64,000 nt of DNA from SIG78 sp045585955. GTDB taxonomy: Bacteria > Verrucomicrobiota > Lentisphaeria > Victivallales > Victivallaceae. The stretch lies in the NCBI GenBank assembly GCA_045585955.1, contig JAZMZK010000085.1, forward strand, positions 1 through 64,000. Direction: 5' to 3'. A program made the translations under genes and the position numbers. Positions 44,952 to 52,447 of the stretch are shown piece by piece. Each line of letters opens with the position of its first letter. The stretch's first letter is position 1. The notes under the pieces are model-generated. The model was not told the DNA's origin. It made no database searches and saw only the letters and a list, made by a program, of their open reading frames with translations.

Positions 44952-45593
44952 TTGACTGTGTTGAGTGAAACAACTTTCAGCAAAAAACGCATCGCCTTTT
45001 TGGGCGGTGCGTTTGATCCCCCGCACCCCGGGCACGAAATGCTTGCCCGGAAGGTTCTGGAATTGGGGGTGAGTGATCTTGTTTTGTGGGTTCCCAGCTG
45101 GGCACCACCCCACAAGGCGGCCGGTCGGATGAGTGACTTTTCTCACCGGTTGGCGATGGTCAAACTGATTGCTGACAGAATACCCGGTTGTGAGGTGTCT
45201 GATATTGAAGCAAGAAAATGCTTTGATCCTTCCTATTCCTATAAAGTGCTTGAGGCGCTGCAAAGCGAATATCCTGACAGTGAATTGCAACTTTTGATCG
45301 GTCAGGACAGTCTTGAACAATTGCATACATGGTATTGCGCCCGCAAGTTGGCAGAAAAATATACCATATTGGCGTTCCCCCGTAAAGATGAAAAGAGCAG
45401 GGCGGTTCAATTGCCAATAGATTTTTGGGGCGAAAAGTTGTATAAAAAATTGCAAAAAAGTCTGATTCCAAGCGAATATATTGAAATATCTTCAACTAAT
45501 TTGCGAAAAGAATTGGCAAAAAGGGCAAATGTAGAGCATATTATCAACAAAGATGTGCTCCGTTATATAGAAAAACACGGTTTGTACCGCTGA
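44952..45593 (+). CDS. nadD: Nicotinate-nucleotide adenylyltransferase
   Basis: 213 residues. It adenylates nicotinate mononucleotide in NAD synthesis. Nucleotidyltransferase motif IAFLGGAFDPPHPGHEMLARKV, then LWVPSWAPPHKAAG, LQLLIGQDSLEQLHTWY, and the C-terminal EYIEISSTNLRKELAKR carrying the ISSTxxR signature. The start is uncertain: TTG 44952 gives the longest form, 2 nt after the serS stop; GTG 44958 and TTG 44961 are alternatives. rsfS follows within 20 nt, a very common nadD-rsfS pairing. Confidence 0.92.
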   Translation: MTVLSETTFSKKRIAFLGGAFDPPHPGHEMLARKVLELGVSDLVLWVPSWAPPHKAAGRMSDFSHRLAMVKLIADRIPGCEVSDIEARKCFDPSYSYKVLEALQSEYPDSELQLLIGQDSLEQLHTWYCARKLAEKYTILAFPRKDEKSRAVQLPIDFWGEKLYKKLQKSLIPSEYIEISSTNLRKELAKRANVEHIINKDVLRYIEKHGLYR

Positions 45594-45611
45594 AAATAGA
45601 GAGGTTTAATT

Positions 45612-45974
45612 ATGGCTGATTATCAGAAAGAAGAACAGCTGGCACGCTTTTGTGCCGAACAGGCATTGGAAAAACTCGGCAGCGATGTGGTGGCTTTGAA
45701 TGTGCGTGACATCAGCAGTATTGCCGATTATTTTGTGATCGTTACCGCTACAAGTGTACCCCATTTGAAAGCATTGGTCGGTCATTTGGAAGATGTGGTG
45801 CGTGAGAAATTCCAGCGGCGGGCTTTGGCGGTTGATGGCGAACATACCAGCGGCTGGGTGCTTATCGACTTTGGCAGTGTGCTGATCCATGTTATGGATG
45901 AAGAAGCCCGAACCAAGTATGAACTGGAACGGCTTTGGGGGGATGCTCCCCGTTTGGAAATAGCTGCTGATTAA
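45612..45974 (+). CDS. rsfS: Ribosomal silencing factor RsfS
   Basis: 120 residues, typical for RsfS (RsfA/Iojap). It binds L14 of the 50S subunit and blocks subunit joining in poor growth conditions. ALNVRDISSIADYFVIVTATSVPHLKAL is the core family sequence, followed by GEHTSGWVLIDFGSVLIHVMDEEARTKYELERLWGD. AGAGAGG precedes ATG 45612. Its place after nadD is conserved in many bacteria. Confidence 0.95.
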   Translation: MADYQKEEQLARFCAEQALEKLGSDVVALNVRDISSIADYFVIVTATSVPHLKALVGHLEDVVREKFQRRALAVDGEHTSGWVLIDFGSVLIHVMDEEARTKYELERLWGDAPRLEIAAD

Positions 45975-45998
45975 ATATTTGCAATATCGGGTAGGACG

Positions 45999-46631
45999 AT
46001 GGATTGGTCTTTCAGAGAAAAATGGGATGAATATACCTGGTCAAAGGAGATACGCAAAGATGAATTGCGTATTGCCGGGTATTTTCGTGCTTTGAAAAAC
46101 TGCCTTGACTTGCCCGGCGAAGAGGATATGATCTTTAAACGGTTGATGAGTCAGCCGGAATTGGTGCCCACCGGAGTAAGTGATCCTTTGCGTACTCTGA
46201 AACTGGAAATGGAACAGTGGGAAGATGATCCCGATGAAAATTCAGCAATGGATAATCGCCGTCGCAATTCCTTTGAGCCTGCCCGGCGAGTCGAAAAACT
46301 GGTCGTAGAGTGGAACTTGCTGGCTGCGGCTCATATTGGGTGTGAATATAACCAGAAAGTGTTGACTGTAACTTGCTCTTTCGGCAAGCTGTTGTCAAGA
46401 ATATACAATTTTGCTGATACGGAAGATTCCGCCGGGACTTTGGCTTTACGGAGGAGTTTGCTCAAACATGCTTTGGCTGATTTGAACGAACTTATGCAGT
46501 CGTTTGTTTTTTTTACAGACGGTGTTTCTCTGGATATACCGGTGGACTTTTCTGAAAAATTCTTTACTCCGCTGGCATTTGTCCGGGAGTTGATAATCGA
46601 TAAACTTAAAGAGTTGAATACGCTGGCTTGA
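45999..46631 (+). CDS. Hypothetical protein downstream of rsfS
   Basis: 210 residues, not recognised. No signal peptide or membrane segment. It is rich in Leu, Glu and Asp and probably helical: FREKWDEYTWSKEIRKDELR, an acidic linker (EMEQWEDDPDENSAMDNRRR), then long amphipathic stretches. A mid-protein segment, WNLLAAAHIGCEYNQKVLTV, is the most hydrophobic. GTAGGACG lies just before ATG 45999. It begins 24 nt after rsfS and is followed by the shared terminator, so it belongs to the serS-nadD-rsfS unit. Confidence 0.7.
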   Translation: MDWSFREKWDEYTWSKEIRKDELRIAGYFRALKNCLDLPGEEDMIFKRLMSQPELVPTGVSDPLRTLKLEMEQWEDDPDENSAMDNRRRNSFEPARRVEKLVVEWNLLAAAHIGCEYNQKVLTVTCSFGKLLSRIYNFADTEDSAGTLALRRSLLKHALADLNELMQSFVFFTDGVSLDIPVDFSEKFFTPLAFVRELIIDKLKELNTLA

Positions 46632-46650
46632 AAATATTTAAACTGCAAAA

Positions 46651-46687
46651 AAAATGCTGTCAGACTTTTTTAGTTTGACAGCATTTT
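46651..46687. terminator. Bidirectional terminator between the orphan gene and guaA
   Basis: 12-bp stem AAAATGCTGTCA / TGACAGCATTTT with A-rich sequence on the left and a T-run on the right, so it can stop transcripts from both convergent genes. Confidence 0.9.
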
Positions 46688-46718
46688 TTTGTTTTGCAAT
46701 TTATTCAATCACAAAAAC

Positions 46719-47993
46719 TTATTCCCACTCAATGGTCCCCGGGGGCTTGGCGGTGATATCGTAGACCACACGGTTGACTCCGTCAACTTCATGGACAATG
46801 CGGTCAGACATCTTTTCCAACAGTTCCCACGGCAGGTGTACCACTTGGGCGGTCACTGCATCTACACTGTTGATGGAGCGTATGGCAATGACATAATCGT
46901 AACTGCGGCAGCCGTTGCGGATGCCCACAGTTTTGACCGGTACAAAAATAGCGAAAGTCTGCCAGGTTTTGTGATACCAACCTGAAGCGTAGAGTTCTTC
47001 AGTAACAATGGCATCGGCTTCCCGCAGCATGGCGAGAGTTTCCCGCTTGATCGCTCCCACATGCCGGACACCCAGCGAGGGTCCGGGGAAGGGGTGGCGG
47101 TCAAGCATTTCCGGCGGCAAACCCAGAAGTTTACCAACTTTGCGGACTTCATCTTTGAAAAGCCGTTCCACCGGTTCAACCAGTTTGAATTTGAGGTCTT
47201 CGGGCAAGCCGCCTACATTGTGATGGCTCTTGATCACCCCGGCAGGATTGCCGTCAAAGGAGATGCTTTCCAGAATATCGGGGTAAATGGTACCCTGACC
47301 GAGGAAAGGAGCGTTGACTTTCTTGGCAGCTTCGGCAAAGACATCAATAAATTCCTTACCGATAATTTTGCGTTTCTTTTCCGGTTCATCCACTCCGGCA
47401 AGTTTGTCGAGGAAACGGTCTACTGCATCTACGCAAACCAGATTCATTTTGAAGTTGCGTTCAAAAACTTCCCGAACCTGTTCTTCTTCGCCCTTACGCA
47501 GCAAACCGTGATTCACAAATACACAAGTCAACCGGTCGCCGATAGCTTTGTGGATAAGTGCTGCCACTACCGAGGAATCCACCCCGCCGGAAAGCCCCAG
47601 TACCACAGTACCGTCGCCGACCTGTTCCTGAATATCTTTGACTGCATCGTCGATGAAGTTTTCCAACTTCCACAATCCCTGACACTTGCAAGTATCAGTA
47701 CAGAATTTTACTGCTGATGCAACAGCATCGGCAGTGTTGTTGTCTTTAATTTCCAGGATCATCACCGGGATCCCGGTATCCTGAAAGCGTTTGAGATCTT
47801 CGGCGTGTTCAACAGCTTCGGCATCTTTACAAATGATCAAACCGACCGGAGCTTCCTCCTGAAGCCGGTTTACCGGAACGGTTCTGGGCATAACCATCGT
47901 GTAGATGTTGTTATCCCGGATACCGCGGGCAAGTTTCTGGCTGACAGAACAGCCAAAGTCGAGCAGGACGACCGTTTCTGGCGTATGCTTCAT
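46719..47993 (-). CDS. guaA: GMP synthase with deleted glutaminase active site
   Basis: 424 residues, versus about 525 in E. coli GuaA. The ATP-pyrophosphatase domain is complete: VVLGLSGGVDSSVVAALIHKAIG, VFVNHGLLRKGEEEQV, KSHHNVGGLPEDLKFKLVEP, DRHPFPGPSLGVR and the end VYDITAKPPGTIEWE. The amidotransferase domain starts normally (VVLLDFGCSVSQKLARGIRD) but IPVMILEIKDN replaces the VPVFGVCYG nucleophile segment and joins directly to KFCTDTCKCQGLWKLENF. The catalytic Cys, His and Glu are all absent. XMP amination would need free ammonia or a separate glutaminase. I choose ATG 47993 over ATG 48038, which lies at or before the likely transcript start. Confidence 0.93.
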   Translation of the reverse strand: MKHTPETVVLLDFGCSVSQKLARGIRDNNIYTMVMPRTVPVNRLQEEAPVGLIICKDAEAVEHAEDLKRFQDTGIPVMILEIKDNNTADAVASAVKFCTDTCKCQGLWKLENFIDDAVKDIQEQVGDGTVVLGLSGGVDSSVVAALIHKAIGDRLTCVFVNHGLLRKGEEEQVREVFERNFKMNLVCVDAVDRFLDKLAGVDEPEKKRKIIGKEFIDVFAEAAKKVNAPFLGQGTIYPDILESISFDGNPAGVIKSHHNVGGLPEDLKFKLVEPVERLFKDEVRKVGKLLGLPPEMLDRHPFPGPSLGVRHVGAIKRETLAMLREADAIVTEELYASGWYHKTWQTFAIFVPVKTVGIRNGCRSYDYVIAIRSINSVDAVTAQVVHLPWELLEKMSDRIVHEVDGVNRVVYDITAKPPGTIEWE

Positions 47994-48040
47994 TTTTTTT
48001 GTTTCCTTACTTGGAAAAAGGTTGATTTTTCTCTGCATTT

Positions 48041-48068
48041 AAAATACACCTCAAGCCGAAAATTTCAA
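48041..48068 (-). promoter_or_regulatory. Candidate promoter for guaA
   Basis: On the minus strand: TTGAAA, 16-nt spacer, TATTTT. The predicted transcript begins near 48034, which leaves a 40-nt leader to ATG 47993 with AAGGA. Confidence 0.45.
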
Positions 48069-48217
48069 TACAGTAAAATAAAAAAAATAAAATTTTTATC
48101 GCTACTCTCTCCAGGTATACAACTTTTTGTTCCATCATGGCGGCGCAGAGAGGGTGGAATATGGTAAAATGTTTGATTTTTGTTGAAAAAAAAGTGACTT
48201 CCCGGTCAAAAACAGAC

Positions 48218-48245
48218 TTGCAAAAAATGAAAATCGTGTTAAATT
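48218..48245 (+). promoter_or_regulatory. Candidate promoter for the tolC operon
   Basis: TTGCAA, 16-nt spacer, TAAATT, with a 60-70 nt AT-rich leader to ATG 48317. A closer TATAAT at 48294 sits too near the start and has a 15-nt spacer to TTGTAA. The rest of the 47994-48316 gap holds the guaA promoter and no gene. Confidence 0.4.
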
Positions 48246-48316
48246 ACTTTAATAAATAAACTTTTTAGTGTATTGTAACAATATTACATTATATATAATA
48301 TAAGGATTGAGCGAGA

Positions 48317-50059
48317 ATGAAACACACTCACTTGCGTTGGTTGCCTGCGATCGCCTGTTGCGGTTTGCTGGCAGTAAGTGCGACAGGTTGCGGCAGAGGT
48401 TACACGCCGCCTGCCGGGGATTACAAGTTTGACACTTTCAGTGAACGGGAGCGCTCGCAGGCAGATAATATTCTGCGCTCGATCAAAACTTTGACATTGG
48501 AAGATGCCCAGAAAATAGCATTGTTGAATAACCCCAATTATATTTCTGCCTATCACTCTGTAAACGCAGCTAAAATGCGTTATTACAAGTCTTTTGCCTC
48601 TTATTCGCCGACTTTTACCATGAGTGCCGGCTGGGAGGGCGGGATCACTGATTATAAATCCCAGCAGGGGTCCATGGCAAACCGGTCAACTAATCCGAAT
48701 GAAAATTACAACAGCACTTTTTCCGGTAATATCTCTGCAAGTTGGGTGTTGTTCGACGGTTTGAGCCGGGAATTCGGCATCATGGCTGCCAAGCATAGCT
48801 ATTCCAGTGCCGTGGCTTTGAACGATAACGCCCGCCGTCAGCTTTTGTTGGCGGTCGCCCAGGCATACTACGATATATTGCTGGCAAATGAAAACCGGCG
48901 TATTGCTTTGGAAGATATGAGCTTTCAGCTGAAAAACCTGCGGGAAACTGAAATCAAACATCAGTATGGTGCAGTGCCGCTTTCGGATGTGCTTAACTTC
49001 CAGATCCAGGTCAATCAGGCTGACTCCAACCGTTTGACTGCTGAATATAACTACTCAACAGCTCTTTATACTCTGGCTGCTCTGATGGGCTACCCTGAAG
49101 GAACGATCCCGGATACGATCAAGTTCCCGGAAATCAAGTACGAGAGCGAATCACTTTTGTTGAGTGTTGATACTTATCTGGATATGGCTCTTGCCAACCG
49201 ACCTGACCTCAAGAGTTATCGTGAACAGCTCAAGATCAGTGAGTATCAGCTCTATCAGACTTACAGTGCTTATTCGCCCGAAATCACGGCCAGTGCATCT
49301 TATTCGCTTACCGGCAGCAAAACCATCTATCATGGCAGTACTGCTGCCAGTCAGGGGGGGTACAGCCGCAGTACCGATACTCAGGCTTTGAGTTACGGTG
49401 TTACTGCTGAATGGGTTATTTTTAATGGGTTCCAGCGCTATAATGCAGTTCGTGAAGCCAGGGCCAATTTGGCTGTTGCAGAATTTTCAACTGCACAAGC
49501 GTGGTTGAATGTCGTCAATGATGTGCGTACTGCATATGCAAATTATGATGTAAATATCAAACAGGCCAACCTTTACTTTGCCATCAGGAAATTGGTGTTT
49601 GAACAGCGCGATCTGGTGCAGGCCGAATACGATGCCGGGCAGGCGGAAATCGTGCGTTTGAATGAAGCTCAGCGAAATGTGGTTTCGGCAGAAGGTACTC
49701 TGGTGCAGGCTCTTGCCAATGTGCAGAAAGCTCGTGCCCAGTTGGAAGCTGCTGCTAATGTGAACAACCTCGGTCGTGGCTTTGAACAGGTCAGCGGTGC
49801 GGCAGTAACCTTGGAAGTGCTTGCCAAACAGGGTATGCAGGATAATGTTGCCGGAGTAGCAGATCAAGAGGAAGTTGATCGTTATCTGGCACTTGCGGAA
49901 GCTGCTGCTGAAGCAGAAGCAGAGGCTGAAGAAAAGCAGGATGTAGATGAAGCTGCCAGCGAAAAAGCTGCTGCCAATAAGAAAGCTGCTGAAATTGCTG
50001 CCGATAAAAAGGCTGATAAAAATCCGGCAGGCTTTGTTGGCCCCCAGCCGAGAAAATAA
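48317..50059 (+). CDS. TolC family outer-membrane efflux protein
   Basis: 580 residues. A signal peptide (LRWLPAIACCGLLAVSATGC) has Cys near residue 25 and may be a lipobox, though the -3 residue is not ideal. Two TolC repeats follow: LTLEDAQKIALLNNPNYISAYHSV with helix and GNISASWVLFDGLSREFG, then LDMALANRPDLKSYREQLKI with YGVTAEWVIFNGFQRYNAV. The long coiled-coil helices form the periplasmic tunnel. The last 60 residues are an Ala/Glu/Lys-rich tail (EAAAEAEAEAEEKQDVDEAA) that is not part of the usual fold. No adaptor or inner-membrane pump gene is next to it. Confidence 0.92.
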   Translation: MKHTHLRWLPAIACCGLLAVSATGCGRGYTPPAGDYKFDTFSERERSQADNILRSIKTLTLEDAQKIALLNNPNYISAYHSVNAAKMRYYKSFASYSPTFTMSAGWEGGITDYKSQQGSMANRSTNPNENYNSTFSGNISASWVLFDGLSREFGIMAAKHSYSSAVALNDNARRQLLLAVAQAYYDILLANENRRIALEDMSFQLKNLRETEIKHQYGAVPLSDVLNFQIQVNQADSNRLTAEYNYSTALYTLAALMGYPEGTIPDTIKFPEIKYESESLLLSVDTYLDMALANRPDLKSYREQLKISEYQLYQTYSAYSPEITASASYSLTGSKTIYHGSTAASQGGYSRSTDTQALSYGVTAEWVIFNGFQRYNAVREARANLAVAEFSTAQAWLNVVNDVRTAYANYDVNIKQANLYFAIRKLVFEQRDLVQAEYDAGQAEIVRLNEAQRNVVSAEGTLVQALANVQKARAQLEAAANVNNLGRGFEQVSGAAVTLEVLAKQGMQDNVAGVADQEEVDRYLALAEAAAEAEAEAEEKQDVDEAASEKAAANKKAAEIAADKKADKNPAGFVGPQPRK

Positions 50060-50070
50060 GAAATATCATA

Positions 50071-50103
50071 TTGCCGGAGAAGTGTATATTTTTTCTCCGG
50101 CAA
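50071..50103 (+). terminator. Hairpin after tolC, terminator-like
   Basis: 11-bp stem TTGCCGGAGAA / TTCTCCGGCAA with an 11-nt loop, 12 nt after the tolC stop. No T-run follows, so it may only attenuate or protect the transcript end. Confidence 0.5.
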
Positions 50104-50187
50104 ATCACAATTCATAAACAACGCTCTCCGGTAATGATTTAAACTGCCGGGGGGCTGGTTGTGTATCAGGCTCCGGAGTTGTAATAA

Positions 50188-50781
50188 ATGGGATTTATCA
50201 AACGAAAAAAATATATGCTTCAAACTTACGGTAATGAAAGTTTGAAAAAAGCATCCGAACCGGTAACTGTTTTTGACCGTGAACTTGTTGAGCTTGCCAA
50301 ATATATGATCCGGGCAATGCATGTGCTTAACGGTATAGGTTTGGCTGCCGTACAAATTGGGGTTCATAAACGATTGATCGTTATTGATGTGCCGCAAAGC
50401 AGCATGGGGAATCCACCTACTCCCGGCGAAATACAGCTGCTGCCCCAGATGCCGCTGGCGTTGGTAAATCCGGAAATCATCGGCTTCGGTGAGGAAACAG
50501 AACCTTACGATGAAGGATGTCTTTCTGTTCCGGAGATTTATGCTTCTGTAATACGGCCGCGCTTGATCAAAGTCCGGGCACAGGATCTTACCGGGGCAAG
50601 TTTTGAATTTGAGTGCGGCGGGTTGCTTGCCAGATGTATTCAGCACGAAGTTGACCATCTTAACGGATTCGTATTTACAGACCGCCTGACCGATGAGGTA
50701 AAAGCAACGGTTGCGGATGAGCTTGCTGCTTTAGAACGGCGGGGCAAAAAGTTTAAATTTCAGCGGGAAATCAAGGAATGA
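50188..50781 (+). CDS. def: Peptide deformylase
   Basis: 197 residues. It removes the formyl group from new proteins with an Fe2+/Zn2+ site. All three motifs are present: GIGLAAVQIGV, EGCLSVPEIYA and IQHEVDHLNGFVF, which gives the metal Cys and two His. The N-terminal part MLQTYGNESLKKASEPV is typical. ATG 50188 has GGAG 10 nt upstream; ATG 50215 is another in-frame start without one. It ends in an ATGA overlap with the next gene. A linker between motifs 1 and 2 (QSSMGNPPTPGEIQLLPQ) is slightly long. Confidence 0.95.
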   Translation: MGFIKRKKYMLQTYGNESLKKASEPVTVFDRELVELAKYMIRAMHVLNGIGLAAVQIGVHKRLIVIDVPQSSMGNPPTPGEIQLLPQMPLALVNPEIIGFGEETEPYDEGCLSVPEIYASVIRPRLIKVRAQDLTGASFEFECGGLLARCIQHEVDHLNGFVFTDRLTDEVKATVADELAALERRGKKFKFQREIKE

Positions 50782-51680
50782 AAACCAATTTTTTCCGGGC
50801 ATTATTCGGCAGCTGTGCCGGGTTGGCAATATTTGACCGCCTGAAGGAGCAGAGTTTTGCCAGATCGGTTTGTCACTTGTTTTTGATGTCGATAATTTCG
50901 GCAGCAATAATTGGTGCTGGAGTTTTTCCGGTTTTGAAAAAATCCTTGCACAATTCGCTGGAAATATTGGAGGAAAACTGTCAGGGGATTGTTTGTACCA
51001 GAGAACGCATAGAGCCCGGAAAGAACCCGGAAAAATCCCGTTCATTTGTGCTTCATGGGGCGCTGGCGGTCACTTATCTGCCGGTAAATGCTGCTTTACC
51101 GGAAAATTTCCAACAGGAGTGCAAACAGGGCTTGCTGTGGAGTGCAGACGGCAGATTTTTGCTGTGGAAAAACCCCCATGTCGATAAATTTATTGCCAAT
51201 CAAATATTTGACCCGCTGGGTACAACAGGCGGTACACCGCTTTCCGGCAAGAGTGCATTGTTGGAAGAATTAAAAAAAACACCCCGAGTCGTGCTGAAAC
51301 TGGATGCAGGCGAACAGGAAGTTTTTACTGCCAAAAAGCTGGAAGCTATGTTTGATTTGGTTGCAGTTATTGGGGTTGCCGGTATGCTTTTGTTCAAAAC
51401 ATTGCTGGAAGTTATTCTGTATATAGGTATGTTTGCGGTGGTAACGCTTTTAATGAATATGAATCGACCTAACCGGTTGCCATTCAAGCAGATGATCGTG
51501 TTGGCTATCTATGCAGGGTTTCCTCCTATGATCATTGGCAGTGCGGCGGAAGCTTTGCGTTTACCATATTTGAGTTTTAATATGATATATGTATTGGGTA
51601 TGACCTTTTATCTGATAGTGATTATGAACCGTCTGGAACGGCTGCGGCAGGAGCAGCAATGGCGGAAAGAAGGTCGGTAA
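50778..51680 (+). CDS. Inner-membrane protein, DUF1189-like
   Basis: 300 residues. Membrane segments: HLFLMSIISAAIIGAGVFPVL (about 33-53), DLVAVIGVAGMLLFKTLLEVILYIGMFAVVTLL (about 192-226), IVLAIYAGFPPMIIGSAAEAL (about 236-258) and MIYVLGMTFYLIVIMNRL. A soluble domain of about 130 residues lies between the first and second. This arrangement resembles DUF1189-type membrane proteins, whose function is unknown. The start overlaps def by 4 nt (ATGA), so the two are translated together. The next gene follows after 22 nt. Confidence 0.65.
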   Translation: MKTNFFRALFGSCAGLAIFDRLKEQSFARSVCHLFLMSIISAAIIGAGVFPVLKKSLHNSLEILEENCQGIVCTRERIEPGKNPEKSRSFVLHGALAVTYLPVNAALPENFQQECKQGLLWSADGRFLLWKNPHVDKFIANQIFDPLGTTGGTPLSGKSALLEELKKTPRVVLKLDAGEQEVFTAKKLEAMFDLVAVIGVAGMLLFKTLLEVILYIGMFAVVTLLMNMNRPNRLPFKQMIVLAIYAGFPPMIIGSAAEALRLPYLSFNMIYVLGMTFYLIVIMNRLERLRQEQQWRKEGR

Positions 51681-51702
51681 ATCGTTGTAAAGGATTAAAT
51701 AT

Positions 51703-52425
51703 ATGCAGAAAGATGATTTTTGCCGGATCGTGAATTGGTACCCCGTATTGGGCGAGCACAGTATGCCCGCAGTTTTTTTGAAGCTTAATGAAAACGATAT
51801 AAAACTGCTTGCAGATGGGGTCGGTAATGGTGAAGCGGTAAATTCGGTAATTGCCCGTTTGAAGAAAGTAATGCGCGGCGGAGCGCTGGATAACTACTTT
51901 ATTTCCACAGATTTGTGTTCGCCGACTGATACTGAACGCTTTGAAGCCAAGCGCGGTGCGGTACATTCTGCTGAAAGTGCGTGGTATTTTCTTGCCAACT
52001 CCGCTAAAGTCCGGCAGGCAGCAGCAGCTGGCAATGTGGAATATCTGGCGATCAAACCTTTTGTGAGGATCGACCGCACCCGGGAGTTCCGGCTCTTTGT
52101 AAAAGATGGCGAATTGCGGGCTATGAGTCAGTACAATCTTATCCGGCACTTCCGGCGTTTGGAAGGAATCAAAGAAAATTTGTATGGTACTGTCTGCAAA
52201 TGGTTTGAAGATATAAAAAGCAATTTGCTGCTTAAAGATGTGGTGATAGATATTTTTCTGGAAAACGATGATAAATCGGTCAAAATAGTTGATTTGAATT
52301 GTTGGGGCGAGCCTACCGATCCATTATTGTTGCGGACTTTCGAGCAGGATTGGGATGCCGTTTCCGGAATTAAATTGATGTTGCCGCCGACCAGAATATC
52401 CGGCGATGTGGCGGTTAGTTTTTAA
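51703..52425 (+). CDS. Cdc123 (D123)-like ATP-grasp protein
   Basis: 240 residues. Three separate blocks match the eukaryotic Cdc123/D123 family: ISTDLCSPTDTERF (S73-x-T-D76, like the SSPKDA block), IKPFVRIDRTREFRLFVKDGELRAMSQYN (R127-E-F-R130), and VVIDIFLENDDKSVKIVDLNCWGEPTDPLLL (D197, N199). The order and spacing agree with a divergent ATP-grasp fold in which these residues bind ATP and metal. Cdc123 helps assemble translation factor eIF2 in eukaryotes. In bacteria its target is unknown; ligation of an amino acid or peptide is plausible. It sits between the def-coupled membrane protein and waaA. Confidence 0.72.
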   Translation: MQKDDFCRIVNWYPVLGEHSMPAVFLKLNENDIKLLADGVGNGEAVNSVIARLKKVMRGGALDNYFISTDLCSPTDTERFEAKRGAVHSAESAWYFLANSAKVRQAAAAGNVEYLAIKPFVRIDRTREFRLFVKDGELRAMSQYNLIRHFRRLEGIKENLYGTVCKWFEDIKSNLLLKDVVIDIFLENDDKSVKIVDLNCWGEPTDPLLLRTFEQDWDAVSGIKLMLPPTRISGDVAVSF

Positions 52426-52447
52426 CATTTGATTTGGAGTTGCTCTA

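Noticed and set aside
47994..48038. Longer guaA start at 48038
   Set aside because: It would begin at or before the predicted transcript start and adds 15 residues unlike GuaA N-termini; 47993 has a ribosome site.
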